Shown here: positions 55,228 through 63,170 of the stretch, one piece after another
How the letters are laid out: each line of letters opens with the position of its first letter
Position numbering within the stretch: the stretch's first letter is position 1
Assembly: GCF_004363305.1 (NCBI RefSeq)
Contig: NZ_SNZA01000006.1
Coordinates: forward strand, 222,737-286,736
From: Marinomonas communis
GTDB lineage: Bacteria; Pseudomonadota; Gammaproteobacteria; Pseudomonadales; Marinomonadaceae
Reading direction: 5' to 3'
DNA length: 64,000 nucleotides
The notes under the pieces: generated by a model
Database searches by the model: none
Told to the model about the DNA's origin: nothing
What the model saw: only the letters and a program-made list of their open reading frames with translations
Made by a program: the position numbers and the translations under genes

Positions 55228-55526
55228 TCTTCTTTGGCTTGCGGTTGTTCAGGTTCAGGATTAAACCGTGCAGCCACATACTGACTGATAACGCCCAACA
55301 CTTCGGTTTGAATGCCTTTCAATAGCGTTCGACGAGATTGATGGGCGGCTTCACATTGTGTGGTTAATCCCAAGGCAAAACTTACCAGTAAACCTTTAGT
55401 GCTCGAAATAGCTTCAAGGGCTTGCTTCTTCGCCAATGTACGATCTGCACCTGCTTTAGCTTGCTGGCGTTTACAGCGCATGTACAGTTTTTCACGTTCT
55501 CGATACATGTCATTTAAACCAAACAT
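55224..55526 (-). CDS. Small basic protein, YqjK-like position
   Basis: Protein of 100 residues, strongly basic in its first half (MYREREKLYMRCKRQQAKAG) with a helical, slightly hydrophobic middle (TKGLLVSFALGLTTQC). The sequence alone is not recognisable. Its place after the DUF883 and holin-like genes and its start overlapping the previous stop by 4 bases match the third gene, yqjK, of the E. coli yqjDEK operon. Function is unknown. Confidence 0.6.
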   Translation of the reverse strand: MFGLNDMYREREKLYMRCKRQQAKAGADRTLAKKQALEAISSTKGLLVSFALGLTTQCEAAHQSRRTLLKGIQTEVLGVISQYVAARFNPEPEQPQAKED

Positions 55527-55927
55527 CAGTCGTCCTCGTTGTCTGTTGGGATGATCGCATCTAACGTACGAGTTAAATCCATTCGCTTAAGAGTTTTGCG
55601 TATCAGTAACACCAAGCCAAAAGAACTGATGAGCGTGGCGACCAAAGCAGTGGCTAAAATCCCGATCAGAGACCAACCTGCATACCATGCTGCGGTGGCA
55701 AGCAACGCAATCAATAGAAGCCAGCTGGTGACCAATAAGAATACAACCCCACACATCAGAGCGATGAGCTGAGCCCCGGAAGCCATCCAGATCTTGGCTT
55801 CTAGTGCGCCAAGACCGAGGATGCTTTTGAGCCACTTTTTGTGACTCATGGTCAGCTGATCGGCGGTAACAGCCGCTTCCTTAGCGGGTATTTCAGTAGT
55901 ATGGTTGCGCTCTTCAAGTGGCGTCAT
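55526..55927 (-). CDS. Phage-holin-family membrane protein, YqjE-like
   Basis: Membrane protein of 133 residues with two long helices (LIALMCGVVFLLVTSWLLLIALLATAAW and LIGILATALVATLISSFGLVLLI) between charged ends. It matches the Holin-X-like YqjE type. It lies 27 bases after the DUF883 gene, and its stop overlaps the start of the next gene (ATGA). Despite the family name there are no phage genes nearby; this is a housekeeping stress operon. Confidence 0.75.
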   Translation of the reverse strand: MTPLEERNHTTEIPAKEAAVTADQLTMSHKKWLKSILGLGALEAKIWMASGAQLIALMCGVVFLLVTSWLLLIALLATAAWYAGWSLIGILATALVATLISSFGLVLLIRKTLKRMDLTRTLDAIIPTDNEDD

Positions 55928-55954
55928 GCACTGGCTTCCGTGATCGAGTGTTGA

Positions 55955-56293
55955 TTACTTACGCTTGCATAGAAGGCTTGCTGCAACGGCACCTGCAAGG
56001 AAAGCAAAGCCCACTGTCTTAAGTGGATTTTCTTTGGCATAAGTCCCCACTGCATTGCTGACTTTCTCAGATTGCTCACGAGCAGTGTCCGCTATCTGAT
56101 GAGCTTGAGCACTGATTTGTTGCGCCATTGCCTCAACACGCTCTTGGCCATTTTCAGCCGCCGCCGCTGCACCATCAACGCCTTTGTGAGCAGTTTCCGC
56201 CACTTTATCAACGGCGTCATGTGCTTTTGACTGAGCATTGTTTTTCGCTTGTGATCCATTCTTCGCTTGGGTAGTGCTGTTTGCTGTAGCCAT
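55955..56293 (-). CDS. DUF883 (ElaB/YqjD-like) protein
   Basis: Protein of 112 residues with a long polar, Ala/Gln/Lys-rich helical stretch (SQAKNNAQSKAHDAVDKVAETAHKG) ending in a C-terminal membrane helix (TVGFAFLAGAVAASLLCKRK). This is the tail-anchored layout of ElaB, YgaM and YqjD. In E. coli YqjD anchors ribosomes to the inner membrane in stationary phase. The ATG has GAGGTAC-like purines upstream. It is the first gene of the yqjDEK-like operon. Confidence 0.8.
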   Translation of the reverse strand: MATANSTTQAKNGSQAKNNAQSKAHDAVDKVAETAHKGVDGAAAAAENGQERVEAMAQQISAQAHQIADTAREQSEKVSNAVGTYAKENPLKTVGFAFLAGAVAASLLCKRK

Positions 56294-56435
56294 GATCTTG
56301 TACCTCCTGTGCGTTAATTCAGTATTTAAATTAGCGCCATCCTCAACACATTAAAAGGTTTGATCTCTAATCTTCCTTTTGTTTACAAGTTAGCAAAAAG
56401 CATCCAATAAAACTGACTCAACTCAAAGGAAATGT

Positions 56436-57668
56436 CTAAAAACGTGCACTTGGCTCAAGTGGCAGCCACTGACTCTCTCGCTCTCCAGCGATGTCCGCCA
56501 TTAAAATCTTGGCGGTGGTTGGACCTTGTGTAAAACCTTGATGACCGTGACCAAAATGGAACCACATACGATCATGTTTTGGTGCTTTACCCACAACTGG
56601 AAGCATATCTGGCATACACGGACGCGTGCCATACCATTGCTTCTCCTGCACTCGCTCTCCCATTTCGAGTAAGGATCTTAAGGCGTTGACGCCTCGCTCA
56701 AGTTGCTCTGGATCGGCAGGGTCGTTTAAATCCACTAATGCAGCGCCCGTGGTTACACGAATGCCGCGACTCATCGGTGCAGCTAGCACCCCATTCGCCA
56801 CATCTAAGAATGGACGATTGAGATGCGTCGTCTCTTGGTAGTGACCATGATATCCACGCTTATAAACCATCGGAATGCGGTAACCAAATCGCTTGAGTAA
56901 TTCAGGGCTCCAAGGACCAAGAGCAATCACAACCTGCTCAGCACCAACAATGCCCTGCTCTGTTTTCACCACCCAGCCTGTTGTCGTTTGTGTCAGACTG
57001 CTGGCATCACCATGTAATATTCGTCCCCCACGCTGCTCAAATAATGCGGCATAAGCTTGCGTCAGCCCGCCTGGATCTTTACAGCTCCAGCTGTCTAACC
57101 AATGAATGGCTCCCGCTGGTGCCTGTTTCAAAGCTGGCTCCTCAGCTTGATACGTCACTCCATCCACAATACGAGAACGTACGCAAAACTCTCGCTCTAA
57201 GCGCTCAGCACGAGCTTTTTCTTTTTCAAAACTGGCTTCGTCTCGATACAACATGGCCAACCCATTACGAATGATCAGTTCCTCTGAACCGGACGCTTCA
57301 ATAAGTGGCGCATGATCAGCTGTCGCAAGTGCAGCAAGTTTTGCATAGGTAATGGAGATTTTGCGGTGTTTATCCGTTGCTGAATTCAAGAAGTAGCGCC
57401 ACAGAGCAGGCGCCATCCTCAGCGTAGGTTCAAGCTTCCATAACACATCATTGGTCTGACCAATGGCATAGCGCCACAGCGTGCTGATATCTTGTGGTAA
57501 GGCATACGGCTCTACCGCCTCCGTTTGAATAATCCCTGCATTACCAAAACTGCTTTCTAGACCTGGTTGAATCCGATCAACCACTGTCACAGTATGCCCA
57601 ACCTCTTGCAATGCCAGTGCAGAAGAAATGCCCACCATCCCTGCACCCAATACAATGAACTCTGCCAT
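56436..57668 (-). CDS. FAD-dependent D-amino acid dehydrogenase-like oxidoreductase
   Basis: DAO-superfamily flavoprotein of 410 residues. The FAD motif FIVLGAGMVGISSALALQEVG, the SFGNAGII motif and the C-terminal RPCMPDMLPVVGKAP and HFGHGHQGFTQGP are typical of DadA-like dehydrogenases that feed the respiratory chain. Length and motifs fit DadA (about 415-430), but no alanine racemase gene is adjacent, so the substrate may be a different D- or N-methyl amino acid. GGAGG eight bases upstream sets the ATG at 57668. Confidence 0.82.
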   Translation of the reverse strand: MAEFIVLGAGMVGISSALALQEVGHTVTVVDRIQPGLESSFGNAGIIQTEAVEPYALPQDISTLWRYAIGQTNDVLWKLEPTLRMAPALWRYFLNSATDKHRKISITYAKLAALATADHAPLIEASGSEELIIRNGLAMLYRDEASFEKEKARAERLEREFCVRSRIVDGVTYQAEEPALKQAPAGAIHWLDSWSCKDPGGLTQAYAALFEQRGGRILHGDASSLTQTTTGWVVKTEQGIVGAEQVVIALGPWSPELLKRFGYRIPMVYKRGYHGHYQETTHLNRPFLDVANGVLAAPMSRGIRVTTGAALVDLNDPADPEQLERGVNALRSLLEMGERVQEKQWYGTRPCMPDMLPVVGKAPKHDRMWFHFGHGHQGFTQGPTTAKILMADIAGERESQWLPLEPSARF

Positions 57669-57831
57669 ATGCCACGCCTCCAAACCGAGATAACTTCTTA
57701 TCTACTATGCATTTTAGTCTTACTTAAGTGTAGCTTTTTGTGTGTCCTCTCTGCTTATTGCGGTATATCAACTCTCTTATCGTCAGCTTCCGCTAATCTT
57801 AAGGGCTTAACACTTTTGGATATGGACTGGG

Positions 57832-59574
57832 ATGGATCAACTACTTTTGAATGTGCCATTTACAGCTAGCGTCATGGACTTGTTTCGAGATGCCGTTGTT
57901 GTTACGGATGCACAAGGCATTATTCTTCAGGTTAATAAAACCTATCAGGACATCTCTGGCTACACCGAAGAAGAGTTGATAGGACAGCGTCCAGCAAAGG
58001 TAAAGTCTGGTCGCCATGGCGATACGTTTTATCAAGCCATGTGGCAGGATTTAAAAAGCATCGGATACTGGGAAGGCGAAATATGGGATCGTCGTAAAAA
58101 TGCCGAGCTTTATCCGAAATGGTTAAAAATTCAGGCCATTCGTGACTCACTCCATCAAATTACACACTATGTTGGAGTGTTTCATGAAACCAAGAACCCT
58201 AATCCAAGCTTCCATGAACGTGAACGCCTTGCAAACATCGACCCATTAACGGGGCTGTGTAATCGACGCTGCTACCGTGAGAACTTGATCCAGATCTGTC
58301 ACGACCTATCCCCCAAAGAGCAATTCATTCAGCTGTATGTAGACATTGATCGCTTTAAGGACATCAATGAGCGGTATGGCTATGTTGTCGGTGATGATTT
58401 GCTAACGATCTTTGCTGACCGCATTCGTAGCCTATGGCATGAAATTAATGACAATCTACTAGTTCCTATTGGTAGAGACCAAGATGAGCTTCTAGCACGC
58501 TTTAGTGGTGATGAGTTTCTGATGGGGTTCCGCTTTCTGAAACGAGAAGGCATCGATGTAGACGTGTTACTGCAACGTATATCCAATGCTTTAAACGCTC
58601 CTTATAAAGCCAGAGGACAGACAATTCATGTATTAAGCAGTGTTGGTATGGCACAACTGCATGTCGATGCAAGCGATGGTGATGAGTTGATCGCACACTC
58701 TGAGGCGGCAATGTACGTCGCTAAGCAAACAGGTGGCGATGGTACTATGATTTTCACACAGTCTATTCGAGATATTTTAGAGCGCAAAAGATTGATTGAG
58801 CGTAGCCTTATTTCAGCCATCAAAGCCCATCAATTTGAGCTGTATTACCAACCTAAGATTGGAGGGCTTTCGCGCCAAGTATGTGGTTATGAAGCATTAG
58901 TGCGTTGGAACCATCCAGAACTAGGTATGCTGTCTCCAACAGAGTTTATCCCCATTGCAGAAGAAACTGGGGCTATTTTGCCCTTGGGGGATTGGATTCT
59001 TGAACAAGCTTGCCAATACGCCAAACGCCTGCACGATTTAGGTTTTCATAATTTGCCTGTTGCGGTGAACGTATCAGCAGCCCAACTCTCTGACCCAGGC
59101 TGGTTAGATCGTCTTCTACTCACACTTAAGTCAACACAGCTACCAGCCCATCTTATTGAACTAGAGCTTACGGAGACTCAACTGCTGAATGATATTGATC
59201 ATTCTACCGATATCATTACCTACATCCGCTCGTTAGGAATAAAAGTAGCCCTTGATGATTTTGGCACAGGCTATTCATCACTGAGTTACCTTCGTAACCT
59301 ACCTCTTGATACATTGAAAATTGATCGATCTTTTGTTTCTCACCTTAAAGAAGGTCAAGAAAGCTACGATCTAGCAATCATTAAAGCGGTAACAGCACTT
59401 GCTAAGCAGCTAGGTATTGCCCTGGTTGCTGAGGGCGTTGAGCAACCCACCCAAGAAAAAATTCTAACCGACATCGGCTGTGACCAATTACAAGGGTATC
59501 TCTACAGTAAACCGATACCCGCTAAGGAGTTTTTAGCACTTTGCTTACGTAGTCTAGCTGCGGAAGATGCATAA
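57832..59574 (+). CDS. PAS-GGDEF-EAL cyclic di-GMP protein, probable phosphodiesterase
   Basis: Soluble protein of 580 residues. A PAS domain (about 15-120) is followed by a GGDEF domain whose motif is degenerate (LARFSGDEFLMG, Ser for the first Gly). The C-terminal EAL domain is complete: YEALVRWNHPE, NVSAAQLSD, ELELTETQL, ALDDFGTGYSS, LKIDRSFV, VAEGVEQ and QGYLYSKP. The likely activity is therefore cyclic di-GMP hydrolysis, with the GGDEF part inactive or a GTP sensor. The PAS domain probably senses redox, oxygen or a small ligand. Confidence 0.88.
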   Translation: MDQLLLNVPFTASVMDLFRDAVVVTDAQGIILQVNKTYQDISGYTEEELIGQRPAKVKSGRHGDTFYQAMWQDLKSIGYWEGEIWDRRKNAELYPKWLKIQAIRDSLHQITHYVGVFHETKNPNPSFHERERLANIDPLTGLCNRRCYRENLIQICHDLSPKEQFIQLYVDIDRFKDINERYGYVVGDDLLTIFADRIRSLWHEINDNLLVPIGRDQDELLARFSGDEFLMGFRFLKREGIDVDVLLQRISNALNAPYKARGQTIHVLSSVGMAQLHVDASDGDELIAHSEAAMYVAKQTGGDGTMIFTQSIRDILERKRLIERSLISAIKAHQFELYYQPKIGGLSRQVCGYEALVRWNHPELGMLSPTEFIPIAEETGAILPLGDWILEQACQYAKRLHDLGFHNLPVAVNVSAAQLSDPGWLDRLLLTLKSTQLPAHLIELELTETQLLNDIDHSTDIITYIRSLGIKVALDDFGTGYSSLSYLRNLPLDTLKIDRSFVSHLKEGQESYDLAIIKAVTALAKQLGIALVAEGVEQPTQEKILTDIGCDQLQGYLYSKPIPAKEFLALCLRSLAAEDA

Positions 59575-59587
59575 AGTTATTTTCGTG

Positions 59588-59613
59588 TGAAACTTTTTGA
59601 AATGCCTTCCGTG
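59588..59613 (+). promoter_or_regulatory. ECF-sigma-like promoter of the DUF7282-like gene
   Basis: TGAAAC (59588-59593), then 16 bases, then CGTG (59610-59613) has the spacing and sequence of extracytoplasmic-function sigma promoters (TGAAAC-N16-CGTA in the SigW class). No sigma-70 pair with correct spacing is evident. Immediately downstream an inverted repeat ACTAAC-N5-GTTAGT (59623-59639) could be an operator. Confidence 0.4.
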
Positions 59614-59675
59614 TATAGAAACACTAACGACGTGTTAGTACCCAACACGAATCAGGTATTTACAGGAAGGTTATT

Positions 59676-60107
59676 ATGAAAGCGACAAAACTTAACGCAC
59701 TTAAAGCTCTTTCTCTAGGAATGGTCCTTGCAGGCGCGGTTAGCACTGCTAGCGCGGCACATCATGGCTTGGCGGTCAAAGGTATGGATCAAGATGTTTC
59801 TCATGGCTATGTTACAGCCAGCACAATCAAGTCTGAAGCAAATGGGTGGCTAGTGGTGCATCGCACCGATAGCAATATGAAACCTGGTCCTGTGGTTGGT
59901 TACGCTCCCGTTATCAAAGGCACGAACAGTAATGTCAGTGCTATTTTGCAAGAACCAGTGAAAAGCGGCGAAATGCTGATGCTGATGTTACACGGTGAAA
60001 ATGGGGGCATGAAGACAGGCGTCTTTGAATACACTCTAGGAGCCAAGGAGGATGGTCCAATCAAAGTGGATGGTAAACTGATCATGGATGTTATTACCGC
60101 TAAATAA
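59676..60107 (+). CDS. Exported DUF7282-like protein
   Basis: Protein of 143 residues. A signal peptide (LKALSLGMVLAGAVSTASA) ends near residue 27, leaving a small beta-rich mature protein. It carries the DUF7282-like pattern GWLVVHRTDS...GPVVGYAPVIKGT and MLMLMLHGENGGMKTGVFEYTLGAKEDGPIKVDGK. Members occur in archaea and marine bacteria; function is unknown. The gene is monocistronic, with a strong terminator behind it, and its promoter is ECF-like. Confidence 0.75.
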   Translation: MKATKLNALKALSLGMVLAGAVSTASAAHHGLAVKGMDQDVSHGYVTASTIKSEANGWLVVHRTDSNMKPGPVVGYAPVIKGTNSNVSAILQEPVKSGEMLMLMLHGENGGMKTGVFEYTLGAKEDGPIKVDGKLIMDVITAK

Positions 60108-60120
60108 TCTTTTTGATCAT

Positions 60121-60148
60121 AAAGGTGGGTTTCCCCGCCCACCTTTTT
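60121..60148 (+). terminator. Rho-independent terminator
   Basis: AAAGGTGGG (60121-60129) pairs with CCCACCTTT (60138-60146), followed by a T run. It ends the DUF7282-like transcript. Confidence 0.9.
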
Positions 60149-60234
60149 CAGTCTAAACTTAGTAATGAGCTTACCGGCTCTCTAATAAAAATAATCATAC
60201 GTTGCGCATGATCTGCCAACGAGGAGAAATTACT

Positions 60235-60885
60235 ATGTTGACGACTAAATCAGCTCAAGAAGCTTTTCGTCTTGAAGTTGGTCAATTACCTCAAGCAAGT
60301 GTAAACCATCTTGCCCCCTCTTTTGACAACTTACCAGACAACCCATACGCCGATGGTTCTTACCGATTACGCCGTTACTCGCGCTTCATCTTCAGCAACG
60401 ACTCACTAAAACGTCTTCCAAGCAAGGCATTCGTACAAGACGAAAGTATCAATCACTTTCAAGGGAATGTTGAGCGCACCTATCCAGAAATTGAGAACAA
60501 AACGGTATCTGACCCAGCTTTTTTGGAGTTATTCGAGCACTTCCAAAAGATGACCGATATTGCGGACGGCAGCACGATAGAGGTTCACCAAATACGTATC
60601 TTCGCTGATCATAACCCTGTTGAAGTGGCGCCAGAAGGCGTTCACCAGGACGGTTTTGATCGCATTGGCATCTATGTTATACAACGCCACAACATCACTG
60701 GTGGTGAAGTGAGTGTCCATACAATGGAAACCAGCCCAGCCATGATGAAGCATCCTCTTAATAATGGTGAATTCGTTGTCTTAAATGATCGCCGTTTTTT
60801 CCACTATGCAGCGCCTATTGAGCCAATTAACGGTGAGCTTGGATATATGGATGCGTTTGTTCTGACGGCAAACTTTATCCATTAA
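60235..60885 (+). CDS. 2OG-Fe dioxygenase of the isoleucine-dioxygenase family (PF10014-like)
   Basis: Protein of 216 residues related to Bacillus L-isoleucine 4-hydroxylase IDO. The iron ligands are H137 and D139 (GVHQDGFD) and H190 (RRFFHYAAPIEP). Around the 2-oxoglutarate Arg expected about 15 residues after the distal His, this protein has GYMDAF with Met205 at the position where the family, as I recall, has Arg (GYRD). It may therefore bind 2-oxoglutarate differently or be inactive. The ATG at 60235 has AGGAG upstream. The substrate is unknown, and no amino-acid catabolic genes adjoin it. Confidence 0.75.
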   Translation: MLTTKSAQEAFRLEVGQLPQASVNHLAPSFDNLPDNPYADGSYRLRRYSRFIFSNDSLKRLPSKAFVQDESINHFQGNVERTYPEIENKTVSDPAFLELFEHFQKMTDIADGSTIEVHQIRIFADHNPVEVAPEGVHQDGFDRIGIYVIQRHNITGGEVSVHTMETSPAMMKHPLNNGEFVVLNDRRFFHYAAPIEPINGELGYMDAFVLTANFIH

Positions 60886-60904
60886 TCTATTACATTAAAT
60901 GGGC

Positions 60905-60934
60905 CAGCCTTTACCTTATTACGGGTAAAGGCTG
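60905..60934. terminator. Hairpin between convergent dioxygenase and DUF2057 genes
   Basis: CAGCCTTTACC (60905-60915) pairs with GGTAAAGGCTG (60924-60934) around eight bases. It has no T tract on the plus strand. Confidence 0.6.
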
Positions 60935-60964
60935 ACATCTAGATAAAGTGCGTTATTCGGGGCG

Positions 60965-61552
60965 CTACTGCTTTATTACCCATTCCTTGATCTGTTGGCG
61001 CTGCTCTTCATTGCCTTGCAGGTAAAGTAGCTGGATTGATTTTAATAGTTCATTCTTGGTGGGATCTTCCTCCTTGCTTTGAACAAACTCATTTTCTTGC
61101 GCTTTATTATATTGATCTAACAATGACTGGATTGCTTCTTTCGGAACGTCTTCTTCCGATAGGGGCTGGTATTTGATCGTTTTAATCGCGCCTTTATTAA
61201 ATTGCACCCGCCACATATTACGATTTTCAAAATAGAGTTCGGCTTGGCTTTTGGTAAACAAATCTGGCGCTAAGATCTGCACCTCATCACTGGCCAAGGT
61301 GGAAAACGTCATCAGGTAAGGCAGTGTTTTAAATTCCACTTCACCGCTACCATCACGTAGGCGGCTCTTATAACGAAACACCAATTGATGATCGCCAGAC
61401 TTTAAATCCCTAGGGGTCGTATTCAGAGACTTTAAAACTTTCCCATCAACAGCCAATAGCTCAATCGCCTTATCTACATGAAGCGAACCCGCATGCAATA
61501 GGAACGAAGAACACAGCAAACCTGCACTCACCAGCCACTTTAATCGTTTCAT
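60965..61552 (-). CDS. DUF2057 (YccT/CsgI-like) exported protein
   Basis: Protein of 195 residues. A signal peptide (WLVSAGLLCSSFLLHAGS) leads into the DUF2057 domain with ELLAVDGKVLKSLNTTPRDLKSGDHQLVFRYKSRLRDG and ILAPDLFTKSQAELYFENRNMWRV. In E. coli the YccT member, CsgI, inhibits curli assembly; here no curli genes are near, so that role cannot be assumed. The C-terminal quarter is charged and helical. Confidence 0.8.
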   Translation of the reverse strand: MKRLKWLVSAGLLCSSFLLHAGSLHVDKAIELLAVDGKVLKSLNTTPRDLKSGDHQLVFRYKSRLRDGSGEVEFKTLPYLMTFSTLASDEVQILAPDLFTKSQAELYFENRNMWRVQFNKGAIKTIKYQPLSEEDVPKEAIQSLLDQYNKAQENEFVQSKEEDPTKNELLKSIQLLYLQGNEEQRQQIKEWVIKQ

Positions 61553-61657
61553 TTTTTACTTCCCTTTCGAATCCGTAGCCAATCGTAGACACTACCATTG
61601 GTTAATGTATAATCAGCGCCCTTGTTTGACCACATGGTTGAATAATCACCTGAAGCA

Positions 61658-61691
61658 TTTGGGTTCCCTCACCCCAAACCAACTAAAAAGG
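61658..61691 (+). promoter_or_regulatory. preQ1-I riboswitch controlling yhhQ translation
   Basis: P1 is TTTGGG (61658-61663) with CCCAAA (61673-61678), closing the 9-base loop TTCCCTCAC. The A-rich tail AACTAAAAAGG (61681-61691) is that of preQ1 class I aptamers. P2 would pair CCU in the loop (61667-61669) with AGG (61689-61691). That AGG is the ribosome-binding site, seven bases from the yhhQ ATG, so ligand binding should block translation. The downstream gene, a preQ0/preQ1-type transporter, is a classical target. Confidence 0.85.
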
Positions 61692-61698
61692 TAACGCT

Positions 61699-62364
61699 AT
61701 GAGTTCGTTTACTCCTGCGCAAAAAGGTAAGGCTTTGCGCTATTTAATCGCCTTCCATCTTTTGATCATCGCATCAAGTAACTACTTAGTACAAATCCCA
61801 TTCACCCTCTTCGGTTTTCATACCACATGGGGTGCATTTACTTTTCCATTTATTTTCTTAGCAACGGATCTAACGGTTAGAATTTTCGGTGCCCCCCTTG
61901 CGCGCAAGATCATATTCTTGGTGATGATTCCTTCTTTAATCGCTTCATACGCTTTGTCCGTATTGTTTTATGAAGGTGTCTTTCAAGGCTTTGGCGCATT
62001 GTCGGACTTCAACCTGTTTGTCGCGCGTATCGCTGCTGCAAGTTTAATGGCTTATGTTCTAGGGCAGATATTAGATGTCCATGTGTTTAACCATCTAAGA
62101 CAGCTACGTAGCTGGTGGATAGCCCCTGCGGCTTCCACAGTTATCGGCAATGGCTTGGATACTCTAGCATTTTTTGGCATCGCCTTTTATCAGAGCCCAG
62201 ATCCATTCATGGCGTCACACTGGCAAGAAATTGCTTTAGCTGACTATGGCTTCAAGCTAATCATAAGTTTAGGTCTATTCATCCCTATGTATGGTGTTTT
62301 ACTGGCTTTTTTAGTTAAAAAAATCACTGCGACTAAAACCGATTTTAAACTCGCAAACGTATAG
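61699..62364 (+). CDS. yhhQ: 7-cyano-7-deazaguanine/7-aminomethyl-7-deazaguanine transporter
   Basis: YhhQ-family (COG1738) transporter of 221 residues with six membrane helices. Typical blocks are SSNYLVQIPFTLFGFHTTWGAFTFPFIFLATDLTVRIFG, ARIAAASLMAYVLGQILDVHVFNHLR and STVIGNGLDTLAFFGIAFY. It imports queuosine precursors (preQ0/preQ1) for tRNA modification. A preQ1-I riboswitch overlaps its ribosome-binding site, matching the known regulation of this family. It is monocistronic, with a strong terminator behind it. Confidence 0.93.
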   Translation: MSSFTPAQKGKALRYLIAFHLLIIASSNYLVQIPFTLFGFHTTWGAFTFPFIFLATDLTVRIFGAPLARKIIFLVMIPSLIASYALSVLFYEGVFQGFGALSDFNLFVARIAAASLMAYVLGQILDVHVFNHLRQLRSWWIAPAASTVIGNGLDTLAFFGIAFYQSPDPFMASHWQEIALADYGFKLIISLGLFIPMYGVLLAFLVKKITATKTDFKLANV

Positions 62365-62373
62365 CTTATACGC

Positions 62374-62403
62374 AAAAGCCGCGGCAATTACCGCGGCTTT
62401 TTT
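62374..62403 (+). terminator. Rho-independent terminator of yhhQ
   Basis: AAAAGCCGCGG pairs perfectly with CCGCGGCTTTT around six bases and is followed by T residues. It ends the riboswitch-controlled transcript. Confidence 0.92.
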
Positions 62404-62432
62404 GTATCCGTCACTATATTGAGAGTTAAACG

Positions 62433-62714
62433 ATGAATGAAGCAAAACATTTAGACGATGCAGCCATTTCAAGAATTATTGAAATGGCTTGGGAAGATAG
62501 AACCCCCTTCGAAGCCATTGAAGAGTTGTATGGCCTAAATGAGTCAGACGTCATTCGGCTTATGCGTTCACACTTAAAACTTTCAAGTTTCAAGAACTGG
62601 CGGGCTCGAGTCTCGGGACGTACGACCAAGCACAAAGCACTTCGTTCAGTAGATATTCTTCGCGGCTATGCACCTGCTCAGTACAAACCAAACCATGGAC
62701 TAAAGCGACGTTAA
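62433..62714 (+). CDS. TIGR03643 family protein
   Basis: Small protein of 93 residues: AISRIIEMAWEDRTPFEAIEELYGLNESDVIRLMRSHLKLSSFKNWRARVSGRTTKH is the whole TIGR03643 signature. It appears DNA-binding-like (helix-turn-helix shape with a basic C-terminal tail ending in KRR), but no function is known. It is convergent with the DoxX gene, the last four bases of the two overlapping. Confidence 0.85.
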   Translation: MNEAKHLDDAAISRIIEMAWEDRTPFEAIEELYGLNESDVIRLMRSHLKLSSFKNWRARVSGRTTKHKALRSVDILRGYAPAQYKPNHGLKRR

Positions 62715-63121
62715 CCACCATGACGCAATGTTGGTTTAAGAGCGAATTTACCGTCGCCTGCTAATGCAAACACTGTTAGAGCTAATGCCCAAAATGCAGG
62801 AAACTCCCAACCACCATTTGGGTTATTGAAGTAGAATCCCGCAGCCCCATGAACCATTACAATAGAACCAACTAGAATTGGAATTAAGGTAATGGCAAAG
62901 AAGCGTGCGTAGACACCAAGAATTAGCGCAATACCTCCAATTAGCTCCCAGCCCATACCAAGGTATGCAGAGAAGCCTGGTAGGCCTAGTGATTCGAAGA
63001 ATTGTGCTGTGCCTGCTGGAGTAAAGACAAAGAACTTCAAACCGAAGTGCATTAGAAATAAACCACCTAGAGCTAAGCGTAGTAACAGTAGAGCATATGG
63101 GGCAGTGCGTTGGTCAAGCAT
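62711..63121 (-). CDS. DoxX-family membrane protein
   Basis: Inner-membrane protein of 136 residues with four helices. It has the DoxX pattern LLLRLALGGLFLMHFGLKFFVF, GTAQFFESLGLPGFSAYLGMGWELIGGIALILGVYARF and a C-terminal EFPAFWALALTVFALAGDG. DoxX proteins are tied to redox or oxidative-stress pathways but lack a defined reaction. A long inverted repeat lies directly upstream and may be its operator. Confidence 0.85.
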   Translation of the reverse strand: MLDQRTAPYALLLLRLALGGLFLMHFGLKFFVFTPAGTAQFFESLGLPGFSAYLGMGWELIGGIALILGVYARFFAITLIPILVGSIVMVHGAAGFYFNNPNGGWEFPAFWALALTVFALAGDGKFALKPTLRHGG

Positions 63122-63132
63122 GTTAGGATACC

Positions 63133-63170
63133 GTTATCAGTTAATCATTAAACGTAGATTAACTGATAAC
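63133..63170. promoter_or_regulatory. 13-bp inverted repeat upstream of the DoxX gene
   Basis: GTTATCAGTTAAT (63133-63145) and ATTAACTGATAAC (63158-63170) are perfect inverted copies with 12 bases between. The element lies 12 to 49 bases upstream of the DoxX start, where a promoter or operator is expected. The binding protein is not known, and no regulator gene is adjacent. Confidence 0.6.

Noticed and set aside
55526..55927. Prophage remnant because of the holin-family protein
   Set aside because: Its neighbours match the yqjDEK chromosomal operon, and no other phage gene is present.
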